Positions 22,291 through 34,238 of a stretch of DNA of 64,000 bases are shown in pieces. A model generated the notes under the pieces. The model was given only the letters and a program-made list of their open reading frames with translations, did not search any database and was not told the DNA's origin. Both the position numbers and the translations under genes were made by a program. Location of the stretch: contig NC_081549.1 of assembly GCF_901000735.1 (NCBI RefSeq), positions 19,667,584 through 19,731,583 on the forward strand, given 5' to 3'. Within the stretch, counting starts at the first letter, position 1. Every line of letters begins with the position of its first letter. Source of the stretch: Corylus avellana. Lineage: Eukaryota > Streptophyta > Magnoliopsida > Fagales > Betulaceae.

Positions 22291-25259
22291 CTAAGCATAG
22301 AAGTTTCCAGTTTTAATGGCGTCTTCATTTGCATCCCCAAGAGCTGCCTCACTCAAGTACTTGCCAGCCAATTGGACTCTCTTTACATTCTCCTGCTCTT
22401 GGACAAGCATGTTTCCATACCTAAGCAGCTCCTCCAGAGCCATATTTGGTTGGTCGAAGGTTGGAGGTCCCTCCTTTGAGTTCACAAGCCTTTTCCCAAC
22501 ATTTTGTACCCCGACACTTGATATCCATTTCCTCACTTCATCATCATACACTCTTGCCCTGAGGGCACCAAAGAAGTCTGCACACAAACACAATGATATT
22601 AATCTCTTGACTTCTGTTCATTAGTAGTCTTTCAGGGTTTCAAATTCGATAGCATATGATCACAGCCACCCAATTCAAAGGTGATTTGAGTCCACCTTTC
22701 TGATGATATATTCATACAGAAAACTGTTCCATTATTGTCTACCATTTTTCTGTTTCACTCATAGCCACGTTACTCTTCGCACCAATTTTTCATATCCATG
22801 TCACACCAATTGACATATCGTGTTTTAAGTAGCTGACATGAAAAGTCACTTAAAACACACCATATTAAATGATTATGATTGTTTACTAGGTTCAAGGCCA
22901 ATAGATAAAGAGTAAGCTATTTATAAGTAGACTGCTAAACGACTTATATACAACTATTAAATAATCTAGCAGTCATATAATAATCTACTAAATAACATTA
23001 TTCAAAAATAAATATTAAAGAAATAGTAGAAGTTAATCCTGTCTCTCCCTAATTTCTATTTCTTCCTTCCCCCCACTTTCAAACAGATCTGGAAGTTCCA
23101 TTTTTTAAAAGTTTTTAAATAGTTCTAACTGGTCCTTAAATATTCCTTTTCGAATCTGTCTATATTGCAGGGTTCAAAACCAAAAAAATAAATTAATTTA
23201 ATAAGTGGTTTCTTGCTCCATATTATGTCAACCTTTTCATTAAAACCTTCCCCTAAAAGTATTTTAACAAAGCATATGTTCCTTTTCTATCCAAGTCAGC
23301 ATTTCATACGAAGGCTAGCCATTGTGTCTTGTCTTTTGTCATCCATGATAAACCAGTTGTTGCCCCCCATGGTTTTATATATATAATCATCATCACTTTT
23401 TTCTTTGATATTTTTCTATTTACAAATTACTTAATCTACGCGCATGAGATATATAAATATATAATATACTAATAATCAATTCAAATCTACCATATAATCA
23501 ATATATATTTACCAATGGACTGTCCAGGGAAGGTGTCCACAAGCTTCACTATGTCCTCTTTGGGTATTCTGTCTGTCTTGAAGATACCAGAGCAGACACC
23601 AATGCAGTCTTCCCGAGATGGTGCCCAGTAGAACTTTTCCATCCGACCATCCCGGATGAGAGGGGCATACAATGTGGAGAAGTCATTACCGGTGACGACG
23701 ACGGGAACCCGGGGATTCTCCTCCTTGTTATACATACCTGTTAGAATATTGATTTACTGATTAAATTTATTTTTTCAAACTTTGTTTTTGTCATTTAGTT
23801 GAGATTTTAGCAATACCAGGAAGCTGGACATTGGTTGGGCTATCAGCAATGTTCATGAGGGTGGCATTCACCATCTGGTTGTTCACCGTGTATTGTGTGG
23901 TTCCGCCGAGCCGGCCGGCTCCGGCATCCAGGTCATTGATGAATAGGCAGCACATTTTTCCTTTCCTGATGATATCTGCTGCTTCTCGGTACCTTTGCCT
24001 AATCAGTTTTGCAGGTTCCCCAGCGTTCCCACTTTCTAATTCTCCAGCACTCATCATGATGGGGCTGAAAATTCCCAAGACATTCTATTAACATTTTCAC
24101 AATTCCTATGTGGAATAAGAGAGGTGGAAGAAATTGACTCACTTGATTCCCATTTTGGCAAAGACAAGCTCACATTGGAATGATTTTCCTTGTCCTTTGC
24201 CTCCCCAGATACCCAAGATGAGAGGAACCTGTCACAATTCTTCACAAATCATCCAAATCTCTGAAAAATTTAAACATTACTTGTAAACTTTGGAATAGTT
24301 CAATACAAACCTTAATGTTTGGCAAGCTCAAGAAGTTTTTGGTGATGTGAACAACAACCTTGTCCATGAACGCGGGAGCAATGTAAAATCCATCCATGAT
24401 GTTATCAAGGTTGAATCTGGAGAATCAAAAGACAGAGACACATCTGATATGTTCTCAAAAAAAGAAAAACAGATCCTGGTAATAACCAAAAATCATTCTC
24501 CAACATCTATGTTATTCAAGGTTTTAGTTACTAATTAAAGTTAAAATCGAAGACCCATGTGATCAAAACACGAATTACTTACTGGCGAAGGCCAGCGCTG
24601 GCGTAATCGTAGGAGCTCATGACAGCATGGTGAGTCCCGGAACCCATGGGAGCTTGGAAGAGAGTGTCCACCATTCCCTTTCCTCGAGTAATATCCTGCT
24701 GATCGTCGGAAATGTCGAAGGCTAGACCTCCCCATCTGTCCTTGGAGCTCTGCTTCTCCTCATCGTATTCTGCAACAGCCCTGAAATTCCCAGATGATAT
24801 CCTCTGGTGGGTGATCTTGGAAATGGAGCTCACCCTCTTAAAGCTTTTGCCCAAAAATGCCGCGCTTGGAGCCAAAGTTCCTGCCCGAGAGCCATTCGAT
24901 TTCAACTGCAAAAAAATTCTCCTTTCTTTACACCCAATAAACTACAAGATTCAAATGAAACCACTGATTCCATTAACTAATTTTGACAAACCCAGGTGCA
25001 AAATTAAACTTTTTTTTTTAAAATGAGAATGAATTGATAACAGAGGAAAAAACTCGAAACTCTAAAGCAACATGCGGAAGAAGTGCATACGAAACTGGCT
25101 GAATTCTTGGATGAAAACAATTGAAGAGAGCAAATACAAGAACGTATTCGGTGAAAACAGAGTAAAATGGAAATCGAGTTGTATGGTATGAAAAGGGCGG
25201 GAAAAACGTAGTACCGGTGCTCTGTTAACAGCCCCTACAGTTGGAACAGAGGCGGCCAT
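22291..25259 (-). CDS. RCA: Rubisco activase, chloroplast, beta-type end; 7 exons
   Basis: Exons (minus): 25259-25215, 24905-24583, 24416-24311, 24228-24143, 24064-23817, 23737-23513, 22577-22291. All introns are GT-AG and all phases agree, giving 439 residues as expected for the beta form. The AAA+ ATPase removes inhibitory sugar phosphates from Rubisco in the stroma. Visible features: a transit peptide starting [15 protein letters not shown], the mature start [20 protein letters not shown], Walker [12 protein letters not shown] in exon 4, Walker [12 protein letters not shown] in exon 5, the arginine-rich LIRDGRM, and [17 protein letters not shown] in exon 7. The protein ends [10 protein letters not shown]. 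An in-frame upstream ATG at 25277 exists, but the family start is at 25259. Odd points: [13 protein letters not shown] has Cys where activases I know have Arg (a CGC to TGC change), and the alpha exon downstream is unreachable. Confidence 0.96.
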
Positions 25260-25362
25260 TGATTGTAGAAGGCCCAAACAATTCTGATCAAGTGGCCGGG
25301 ACTGAAACTATTTTGGGATGTTGTCTTCGAGAGGAAGAGAGAGAGGAGGAGGGTGAGAGGGA

Positions 25363-25465
25363 CTTTATAGGGGGTGCGCTCTGGAGTGTGGAGAAGAGTG
25401 AAAATGAAATGGAAATCCTGTGGATTGGCTTACGAATTTCCTAACGGCCAAACAAATGGTATTGG
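25363..25465 (-). promoter_or_regulatory. Rubisco activase core promoter: TATA and CCAAT boxes
   Basis: On the minus strand, CCCTATAAAGTCCC puts a TATA box at 25363-25370, 104 bp before the ATG. Two CCAAT motifs lie upstream, at 25424-25428 and 25461-25465 (AGCCAATCCA and AGCCAATACC). Transcription probably starts near 25335. The pyrimidine-rich CTCCTCTCTCTC tract between TATA and ATG is typical of plant 5' UTRs. Confidence 0.6.
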
Positions 25466-25479
25466 CTGTATTGCGCGGC

Positions 25480-28009
25480 TCTTGGGTGAGATCAGAGATG
25501 GACGTTGGTTTTGGAGTGTGGGCTAAGCTTAGACCATGTAATTTGGTTTACAAACAAAATGGAGGCTTCTCGGGATTGGGATCGCTGCTGGACGGTAGTC
25601 GAACAACCGAATATTTATTTAGACAAGTAAATTTTATATGAACTCTTTCGGTTGTTCCGACTTCCCGAAACTCAATTGGTTTGAGGTTGGAGTTTAATAA
25701 GCTTCTCTCTCCTCTCACCCAAAATTATTGCACAAACTGAGATATTGGCCTAAATTGGAGCATTTATTTTGAAGTAGGCTTAGGATATATGTTTAAAGGG
25801 TGGCATCTATTTCTTTATATCTTCAATTTACTTAAAAATATTACAATCGTCAAGCGTGGGTTTGGTTTTTGCTAAGCAATAAGGCATGGCTTTTTGTCTG
25901 GTTCTAGGTTAAACAATACATCATTCGAACAATTGCATATATCTAAGCTGCATTGGGTTTATGATCGACATGTTTGTCGCGTTGTAGTGCACGTAGTGGA
26001 GTGGGCAATGACCTTTCGGGGGTTGCACCTGCTGGTGACGGGTGTAGTGGGGTCCAGGAATGGAGGAGATTTGCTCTCTTGGGCTCTCTTTTCCATACGC
26101 TTATTTTTGTCGGGAACAAATTCAATTTGGTCGTAGACATTTGCTAAAGCAGTCCGGCCCACCGAAGCAAACCTCTTGGGCCCATCCTCCAGGTTTCCAA
26201 TAGGCCCATTTGGCCACAGAATAGTACAGGCCTTTGTTGGGGACCCATCTAACCCAAGCCCACAAAAAAAGAACAGCAAATAGTAACTTGGACTCCCAAA
26301 CCACCTCCATGCCCCCCAACGAAACCCCATTTTTTTTTTTAAAAAAAAAAAACCTTATGGAAAAATTAACCTGAAAAAAAAAAAAAAAATTATTTTTTAT
26401 TGAAGAATGATGTGGCTCATTTTTTGTCCTTGGATTTTTTAAAAGAAATCCCAACTGTGAACTGAATATACTGAAGAGAATCCAGTTCCAATCTTCTTGC
26501 TTAATATATAACTACTCTCTACAAATTGTTTTATGATTACCTTAGAAAAATTGTTACAAATCGATTATATCGTTACTTGTGCCACATAATTTTTTTTTTT
26601 TTTTTTTGATATGTCCGCACAAGGGAGAGGAGGGAGATTCGAACTAGTGACCTCCACTTCATTAAGTGTGATCCCAGCCCGATTGAGTTATCTCTTGGGA
26701 ACATAAATACTTAGATAATGTTTTACCATATCATGTATTTATATGTATACATGTTTGAGATTTTGTATTTATATTCTAATTATGTATGCCTAAATTTACG
26801 TACACTTCACTGTGACAAAACGATTGGTGAAGACTGAAGAGTTCTTATATGCCGTTAATTAGACAGCAAATGATTGGTTATCTATAAATTCGTATGGTCT
26901 ACCCTTGTTGTCGCCCCGTTTTGGGCATATGAAAAGGTCCACCGCCTTCTTTCTCTCGTCTTCCGTTGAATAAAATAGTAAAAATCTTTCAAACCCCAAT
27001 TTTGAGGATATCCAATATTCAATTTCCCTCCATTCTCACCAAACTCCCATGCATGCATGCCAAACTGTTAATTATTTAAGAGGAAGATATATCTATACAG
27101 CTATATATCCTACGTTAAGTTCAACAAGAAGAAGATATATATATATATCCATACGGCTATCCGATGTCGTTTACCCTTTGGACCATCTGCCTACAATAAT
27201 TAATTCTTAAATTCAACAACCAAAAATAAATCCAGGAATCATTCCCTTCATGATTTTTCCTTTCCAATACTACACTTTCATATCAAGACCTACACCTTGA
27301 TTTGGAATTGAATTTGTTAAGCCAGCATTAACTTCATGATCAGTACTATAGGAAGTTCCATATATATATATATGGTGATATGCGCCATATCACCAAGAAT
27401 AAGACCAACAAGGAGTGGCCGCTATTGGGGTGGTTCGTCACTCCTTTAATTTGTTTAACTACACTAAACTTAGAGAACGATTTGTCAAAATTTCAAACTA
27501 TATGGACTAAAAGTGCGCTTATCCATTTCCATAATTTAGAAGACTTAGGTTTGATATATCATTGTCCATACTGGAAAATGGATCTTAGATATATCGGTAG
27601 TAAGCACATGATTTCCAAACAAACAAATGGATCGAAAGGAATTCAGAAAGATGAAAATTTTAAACATAACCATAACCAAACGATGAGTATAAAATAACAA
27701 GAACTCCTTTGGGTTCAGTTCTCCAGATTCTTGAAATAATGAACATAACCAAAACATTTATCATCATCTTTATCTCTTCTTGAAAAAAGAAAAGAAAAAC
27801 AAGTTGAGAAAAATCAAAAACAATCTCACCCAAGTGAAAAGAATATCGTATAAGATCGATCAACTAATCAAAAAAAATAAAAAATAAAGAAACAAAACTG
27901 TTCAGGCAAAAGAGTCGATCGAGGACTTGAAAACCCAGCATGATGATGATGATCTCCAGTCTCCACCCACTGAACAGCACAAGAACAAGGCCAGGCATGC
28001 AAATTGCAA
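25480..28009. other. Intergenic between activase and the DUF668 gene
   Basis: No gene is recognised. GC-richer text at 25960-26300 carries overlapping short frames without domains. A SINE lies at 26591-26700. (AT)n tracts occur near 27138-27148 and 27361-27373. The part above about 27700 may contain the 3' UTR of the DUF668 gene. Confidence 0.45.
26591..26700 (-). mobile_element. Short tRNA-derived SINE, near full length
   Basis: On the minus strand it runs from TCCCAAGAGATAACTCAATC (A-box region, slightly mutated) through AGTTCGAATCTCCC (B box) to TTGTGCGGACATATC and a poly-A tail (poly-T on plus at 26590-26607). The flanks share ACATAA (26584-26589 and 26701-26706). Same family as the copies at 8720, 31752, 34547 and 63848. 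Confidence 0.75.
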
Positions 28010-29449
28010 TCAGCGAGGCTCATACCTATATATACAACTCAACCCCACCAAAACCTCCACAATAGCAGCCTCCGCCTTCTCCAAATCGGAGTAATGCAGC
28101 GTCTGCAACAACAGCACCGTCGGCTTCGGGTCAAACTTCTGCCTCTCATAGTTCCTCTCCGCCTGCCACTTCACCGTGTCGTGAGCAAGTGGTCCCAGCC
28201 ACCTCATTATCTCCTCCAGCGCGTCCCTCCACCCCGCTGCCAGCGAGTGCCCATCGCACCCATTTGACTCCTCCTCCTTCTTCGCCCAATGGCTTTTCAG
28301 CTTCGCCCTCACCGTCGCCCTCATACTCCCCGGCAACATCTCGTACAGCGTTTCACGCGCGTCCTGGCATATGGTCGCCGGCGCGTACAAACACCTCTCC
28401 GCGCATATTATCACGTTCGCGTAGCGCAGCGACAGCCCCGACCCTCCCACCGTCGACTCCGGAGCCAAACTGAAAACCTGGTTGTACTTCCCTATAGCTC
28501 CGCAATTCACGTCGCTCGTGAACCCGATTTCGTCGGAAAGAAAGTTGTTCGATTCGCTGCTGAAGAACCTCACTATCTCCTTCTTCTGACAAGTCTTCGG
28601 CATCGGACCCGACCTCGAACCCGGCTTTTCGTTTGCGTCTCGGATTTCGAACCAAAAGATTTGCTTTTTCTGATTTGAATTACCCGGACGCATATTCTTC
28701 GACAGAGATGGTAGACCCGAAATGTAGGGTCCGAAAACGGTGCAGATTCGGGCGTAGACGATGCAAACGGTTCGCGCCATCAGCCCCACGCTCCGGTCGA
28801 AGCTCTGGCTCCACAACGAGATTTCTTTGTAGTGTTGCACCTGTTTTCTCTGAAACGTGATTTTCTGCTTTAGATATTCCGAATTTGTTCTCTGTTTGTT
28901 TCCGAGACAGTTCCTCCACCGGTCAACTTTTCGCTCCGAAACTTCCAACTCGGCGAGCGATTCCAACGCCGCGTACAGATTCGCAGTAGTGGATATCGAT
29001 TTCTCCATTCTGTCAATGATTTTCTGGACGCCTCTCGTGTCGAATTCGAGTTTGCTTATGTCGATGATCCCCAGCTTCAAATCGTTGTACACAGTGTCGA
29101 ACTGGTTAAGCCCGAAATCGGCGCACTTCTGGCCGAGACGGGAGACGGTCTGGGCGGCGTGATTGAGATCCTCGAGCCTTTCGGCGCAAGCAAGCTTGAG
29201 AAGAAATCCTTCGTCTTGGGTGTTCAAGTAGACGACGCCTTTAGACCTCATGGTCTCTTTTCTGAGCTTCAAGATCTCGTCGTCGGCAAGGGACCTGTAG
29301 AGGGAGACGAGTCGGGTCATCGTCTTCGCTGTCTCGAACGCCAGAATTCCGAGCGTCGGCGGGTGCGATTTGTCGTGATGCGAGAAGAGATGGTGCAGGG
29401 AGATGCTCTTAGTGGCCCCCGAGAGCCAGGCCATGGTTGCTACAACCAT
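28010..29449 (-). CDS. DUF3475/DUF668 family protein (PSK SIMULATOR-like group)
   Basis: Single exon, 479 residues, close to the short members of this plant family. The N-terminal DUF3475 region (about residues 30-90) reads LGILAFETAKTMTRLVSLYR then LRKETMRSKGVVYLNTQDE. The C-terminal DUF668 block (about 335-425) reads LSLRYANVIICAERCLYAPA then RATVRAKLKSHWAK, and ends WLGPLAHDTVKWQAERN. A second ATG (MAWLSGATKS) at residue 6 could also start translation. Members of the wider family (PSI1-3 in Arabidopsis) promote growth and are linked to phytosulfokine signalling. The biochemical role of this shorter subgroup is not known. No transmembrane segment or signal peptide is seen. The frame is intact and much more GC-rich than its surroundings. 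Confidence 0.9.
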   Translation of the reverse strand: MVVATMAWLSGATKSISLHHLFSHHDKSHPPTLGILAFETAKTMTRLVSLYRSLADDEILKLRKETMRSKGVVYLNTQDEGFLLKLACAERLEDLNHAAQTVSRLGQKCADFGLNQFDTVYNDLKLGIIDISKLEFDTRGVQKIIDRMEKSISTTANLYAALESLAELEVSERKVDRWRNCLGNKQRTNSEYLKQKITFQRKQVQHYKEISLWSQSFDRSVGLMARTVCIVYARICTVFGPYISGLPSLSKNMRPGNSNQKKQIFWFEIRDANEKPGSRSGPMPKTCQKKEIVRFFSSESNNFLSDEIGFTSDVNCGAIGKYNQVFSLAPESTVGGSGLSLRYANVIICAERCLYAPATICQDARETLYEMLPGSMRATVRAKLKSHWAKKEEESNGCDGHSLAAGWRDALEEIMRWLGPLAHDTVKWQAERNYERQKFDPKPTVLLLQTLHYSDLEKAEAAIVEVLVGLSCIYRYEPR

Positions 29450-29807
29450 GCCACGTGGATGATCTGTAGGGTTTTAGTGCGGAGATTATAGAAGGGAGAG
29501 TCTCTGGTATTTGAAGGTGCGGTGGGATTTGGAGGATCTTTCGCGGCTCGTTCATGCGGACGCGTTTCAGAAAAAAATTGCAGAGTACGATGTCGAAATG
29601 TGTTCGACAAAAGAATGATGATGGGAGAGACAAAGAGTGACTATGATTGGGTCTACTAGCCACGTAGGATTCGGGTTTTTTTTTTTTTGGTCGGGTTGAG
29701 ACAAATAATATTAATATTGGGTGTGTGAGGATTGTTCTACTGAGTTTCCGATTTGAGCGAGTCAGTGGCTCTTAATTTGTACGTTGCAGTTCTTAAGATG
29801 ATGGTGC

Positions 29808-29819
29808 TATTTATATATC
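29808..29819 (-). promoter_or_regulatory. Candidate TATA box for the DUF668 gene
   Basis: The minus strand reads AGATATATAAATAGCACC about 360 bp before the ATG at 29449. This is a strong TATA match that would imply a 5' UTR of roughly 330 nt. No better match lies closer. Inferred from motif only. Confidence 0.4.
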
Positions 29820-30692
29820 TATATCCGAGTCTTGCGGGGGGGCAAAGCTTTCTTCAACAAAATTTGTGGACAAAGATATTTCACACTTGTTTCTGCGTAC
29901 GTACGTGCAATCTGTAACGATTCACTGGTGCGCTTTACCTCCGTGTTTTACGTGGTGTGAAAGCACAAAAGTTGGGGATAGAAATAGCTCCACCTACTTT
30001 TTTTTTTTTCACTCTGTAATTTTTTAATATCCATATTTCCTTTTGCCACATCGATCAAGCTGAAAATTATGTTTATTTATCCTTAAATTTATCATATAAT
30101 TGACGAAAACGCTTGACCTATAACTCTTTTATAATTTTTTTTTACAATTTGTTATCCAGTATCATTAAAGCCTGTTTAGATTGCGTTTAAGTAAAAAAAA
30201 AAAGTTTTTTGGCAAAAGCTTAAAAATAAAGCTTTTGTTAATAGTATTTTTTTTTCTTCTATTTTTAAGTTTTTTAGATCATTAAAAGCGCTTTTTATTT
30301 TTTTACCAAACGCATACTTTTTTCTTTAAACGAACTTTTTAAGTACTATTAAAAGCATTTTTAGGCCCCTCAAACACAATCCCAAACAGGTTCTTAGAGC
30401 TTGCTTGAGATTGCGTTTGAGAAATAGATCTTTCAGGTCAAAAAGAGTTTTTGTGCAAAAGTTTTATTTTTAAGTTTTTTGCTAAAAATGCTTTTTAGTT
30501 ATTTTTCGACTTTTTAAACCATTAAAAACACTTTTAATTTTTTTATCAAATGAGTTTTTTTTTTTCAAACGGAGTTAGTGCCTTGATGGCATGGAAGTTA
30601 GAATTACAAGATTTTTCGGAGGAATGATAGTTGATATACTAATTAAACTAGTAGTTGTTTTGCAGGGATCCATTACAAGTCTATTAATTAAA

Positions 30693-30740
<48 letters not shown>

Positions 30741-31442
30741 TTACTTTACCTCTAAATATTTGATATATAAATGGCATAATATTTCGTGTTATAATAAGGG
30801 TTAGTTGAAAAACTGTTACTATTTTTCTTAAAAATAAGTGAAATACGACCGACCACAAAGTAAAAAGTAAATTGGATGTGAAAGGATGAATGAAATAATA
30901 ACCTCGTGAAATTACGTACAGTGTGGGAACACAAATTTGAAAGTGAGATGTGAAATAATATATACTTTTAAGTATTCATAACATTTTGTTTTACGTGTTG
31001 GAAGTCCTGCAGACATTGCAGACCCTTTTTACATCTTGATCTTTTAGTCTTTTGGTTTTGTAATTTTCTATGTTGTCTGTTTTTTTTTGTGACGATGAAG
31101 TCAAGGCTATGAAGTCATAACCGTGTGTCTTGAACCTCATTTTCGCCTTTTCCCACGGAGATCGATGATGTAGTCATAGAGTCATAGTCATAGTCATAGT
31201 CATAGTATCAAACCTGAATTCACACACCGGAGAGTGGAGAACCTCTCAGAGACTCCAACTAGGGGAACTTGCATATATGGCCCCACCATTAGAAGAATTT
31301 AGAGTGTATCCATTGAAACTATACAATGATCATTTTCAGGTCGTGAGCTTAGTCAAGAAGAAGACTTTGACCAACCACAGACTTCAACTAGATATTTTAT
31401 GATGCTATCATGATTTTTAAGTAATCCCCCCATGGGAAAACA
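29820..31442. other. Intergenic, AT-rich with MITE-like and simple repeats
   Basis: Contains the TIR repeat at 30171-30560, a (TA)n tract at 30694-30738, and a hexamer run (CATAGT)n at about 31176-31206. No gene is recognised. Confidence 0.5.
30171..30560. repeat. MITE-like inverted repeat with a partial second copy
   Basis: Left edge CCTGTTTAGATTGCGTTTAA and right edge AAACACAATCCCAAACAGG (about 30391) are imperfect inverted copies. Between them, AAAAGCGCTTTTT and TTAAAAGCATTTTTAGG motifs recur. A second partial copy follows directly (TTGCTTGAGATTGCGTTTGA, to about 30575). A fragment of the same family lies at 3395-3465. Confidence 0.55.
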
Positions 31443-31751
31443 AGAATATCGAGGTATGAAAGTAAAGTACGTACCAAGACATCAACCTTCGTAGGTTTCC
31501 TCTCAGATTCCTAAGTACTTCCCGGTCACGCAAGAGATGATGAATAATCTAATTTATTCAATCAATGAAATGAATACGACCCTATGAACATGATAAAGAA
31601 AAAGAGATGAAAAAAAATTAAAAATTATAATTGTTTTTAGATTATATATATAGGTGTGATGTATATCTGACTGTCAGGATACATAGATAAATCAGGGTAA
31701 GTGAATTCTTGCCTTCACACAAAACTATTCACATAACACGACTAATTGTCT

Positions 31752-31866
31752 TTTTTCTTTTCTTTTTTTAACATGTCCGCACAAAAGTAAAGAGGGGGAT
31801 TCGAACTAGTAAACTCCATTTTATAAGGCATGATCCCAATTGATTGACCTACCCCTTAGGAACAAT
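31752..31866 (-). mobile_element. Short tRNA-derived SINE (duplication copy 1)
   Basis: The minus strand has a decayed A box (GGTCAATCAATTGG), B box AGTTCGAATCCCCC, TTGTGCGGACATG and a poly-A-like tail. The TSD TAATTGTCT is at 31743-31751 and 31867-31875. Confidence 0.75.
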
Positions 31867-32700
31867 TAATTGTCTATTCAAATATTCAAGAAGTCATGAG
31901 TACTGGTTGTCGCAATGAATTAGTGAATCAAAAATTTCAAAGAATGCTAATGGTTGATTTTGACCGTCACATCATTAACTACGTTATATAACAGATGTAT
32001 TAAATAACATTATTTGTTTTGAAATTGTTTTGACTGTTATTATATAAGAGCCTACTAAGAGTATCTCTAATAGATAAAAATTAAAATACCTAGTGAAAAA
32101 ACGAAATTCTCTACTCTCCAATTTTTTTTTTTTTCCCTCTACTTGCTCTAAAATATTATTTCTCGCTCTTTTTATTATTATTATTATTATTATACTATCA
32201 TAAAAAACAAAGAAACAAGAAATAATTAAAATGTAACATGGAGAGAAAATAAAATATTATCTAGTGTGTTATAATGAATATTATATTTAATAGCACTTTA
32301 TGCATTTTACCTAAATTCTAACTAATTTGTTGGAGAAATAAAAGTGATCATATTAGCTAAATATGGAACTTTAACCTTTTTTTGGTTATTATTTTTGTGG
32401 GCAGGTTTACACAAGGGAAGGAGGGAGGATTCGAATTAGTGAACTTTACTCTTTTTTTTTTTCTTCTTCTTCTTCTAATAACTAGTGATTTTCACTTCAT
32501 AAGACGTAGTTTCCGGCCGATTGAACTACTCCATGGAGACAAATATGAAACTTTTACCTAATCCGTTAAGAAATGCTCTAAATTGCACTATTTCGGGATC
32601 GTGCTGGCCTGTAGACTTTTGCCACACTATATGTTATCCAGTGTCTTTGCCTCCTTTTTTTTTTTTTTTTTGGGTCATTGAGTTGCACAATTTGTGTGAA

Positions 32701-33487
32701 AAGTATTTAACACTAAACTGGTGGGCTACCCACAGCAAGGCCCATTAATATTAGGGCTAGTGGCCCAATATAATCGTTCTTTAAATGGGTCATATGTGCA
32801 TGGTAATTAGAAAGGCAATCACAAAAATAGTGACCTTGAACGAGCCTCAGAACTCGTGACTTTGTAGATTATTTAGAGTTTGCAGGCCCATTTATAAGTA
32901 AATGGGCCCATCTATATTTAACCCCTACCTTAAACAAACGGATGTTAGCATCCATAATGAGCTTTCTAAAAGTTCTCCAAATTTTAGCTAAAAAATATAT
33001 TTTTATATAGTTTAACTAGTAGTTATGCAAAATATTTCACACTAAACTGGTGGGCTAACCATAGCAAGGCCCACTAATATTAGGGCAAGTGGCCCAATAT
33101 AATCATTCTTTAAAGGGTCATATGGGCATGGTAATTAGAAAGCCAATCACACAAATAGTGACCTTGAACGATCCTCAGAACTCGTGACTTTGCAGATTAT
33201 TTAGAGTTTGCAGGCCCATTTATATATAGGAAAGTAGGTCCGTCTATATTTAACCCCTACCTTAAACAAACGGATGTTAGAGCATCCTTAATGAGCTCTC
33301 TAAAATTTCTCCAAATTTTAGCTACAAAGTATATATTTTTTTTCTAGTTTAACTAGTAGCTAGGCAAAGTATTTCACACTAAATTGGTGGGCTAACCACA
33401 ACAAGGCCCACTAATATTAGAGCTAGTGGCACAATATAATCATTCTTTAAATGGGTCATATGGGCATGGTAATTAGAAAGGCAATCA
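32701..33487. repeat. Three tandem ~330-bp units, third broken by a transposon
   Basis: Units start near 32701, 33031 and 33366 with AA(G/T)ATTT(A/C)ACACTAAA(C/T)TGG. They share GGCCCA(T/C)TAATATTAG, GGTCATATG-GCATGGTAATT and TTTAACCCCTACCTTAAACA. Each unit also carries the left half of the GAGCATCC MITE seen complete at 36971-37319. The third unit stops at 33487 where a transposon end begins. Its remainder resumes at 36896. The same arrangement repeats at about 35537-36330. Confidence 0.8.
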
Positions 33488-33488
33488 G

Positions 33489-33792
33489 CAGTACAAAAAA
33501 ATGTAGTATTAGTAACGTGTGTATTGTTCATTATTTTTCGCCACGTTACCATTTAGTAACGTGTCACTTTACCCACGTTACTAAATGGTAACGTGTCAAA
33601 TTTGACACGTTACTAAATGGTAACGTGTTTGACACATTATTAACTCAAAAACTGGAAAAAGATAAAATTAAAAAATAAAAATTCGAAAACTTTAGTAACG
33701 TGTCAAATTTGACACGTTACTAATTTGAAAACTAAAAAACTAAAAAATAAAAAAAAAATCGAAAACTTTAGAAAATTTGACACGTTACTAAT
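33489..33792. mobile_element. Transposon terminus with palindromic ACGT subterminal repeats (copy 1)
   Basis: It starts CAGTACAAAAAAATG (copy 2: CAATACAAAAAAATG), resembling the CACTACAAAAA ends of plant CACTA elements with a changed third base. It is followed by repeated GTAACGTGTC/GACACGTTAC in both orientations, for example CACGTTACTAAATGGTAACG. It interrupts the third ~330-bp unit. The internal part is lost in an assembly gap. Confidence 0.5.
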
Positions 33793-33989
33793 NNNNNNNN
33801 NNNNNNNNNNNNNNNNNNNNNNNNNNNNNNNNNNNNNNNNNNNNNNNNNNNNNNNNNNNNNNNNNNNNNNNNNNNNNNNNNNNNNNNNNNNNNNNNNNNN
33901 NNNNNNNNNNNNNNNNNNNNNNNNNNNNNNNNNNNNNNNNNNNNNNNNNNNNNNNNNNNNNNNNNNNNNNNNNNNNNNNNNNNNNNNNN
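33793..33989. other. Assembly gap (197 N)
   Basis: A run of N inside the palindrome-rich transposon end. The sequence just before it and at 36606-36625 is the same. The missing content is unknown. Confidence 0.95.
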
Positions 33990-34238
33990 AAATAGAAAGA
34001 AGAAAAAGAAGAGAAGATAAGAAGAAAATGAAAAAGACAAGAAAATTTTTTTTGCTGGGTTTGGGTTTGGGTGTTTGAAATTTTTCTGGGTCTGATTTTC
34101 TGGTTGGTTTGGTTTGATTTTTCAGGTTGAATCCACTTGGGGAACGGACATTGTACACTCTAATGGGTAATTTTTCTGATTTTTATGATTAATTTTTTTG
34201 ATCTTTTTATCTCTTTCAAATTAATTACTAACCACATG
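33990..34238. other. Unique block between the two copies
   Basis: A purine-rich start, then TTTGCTGGGTTTGGGTTTGG and an acceptor-like TTTTTCAG. It may be interior sequence of the transposon whose end lies at 33489, since it follows the gap. It is not present after copy 2 and no domain is readable. Confidence 0.35.

Larger units (their letters stand above)
31443..33792. repeat. 2.35-kb direct duplication, copy 1
   Basis: From AGAATATCGAGGTATGAAAG to the gap edge this block is almost identical to 34239-36625. Differences are scattered substitutions, microsatellite length (ATT run, poly-T, TTC run) and small indels. It contains a SINE (31752), a diverged SINE relative (about 32395-32525), three ~330-bp repeat units (32701-33487) and a transposon end (33489 onward). 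No gene. Confidence 0.85.

Noticed and set aside
28289..28678. Plus-strand frames across the DUF668 gene
   Set aside because: Antisense shadows arising from the GC-rich coding sequence.
33703..34158. Long frames around the 33.8-kb gap
   Set aside because: Mostly N-derived X residues with low-complexity flanks.
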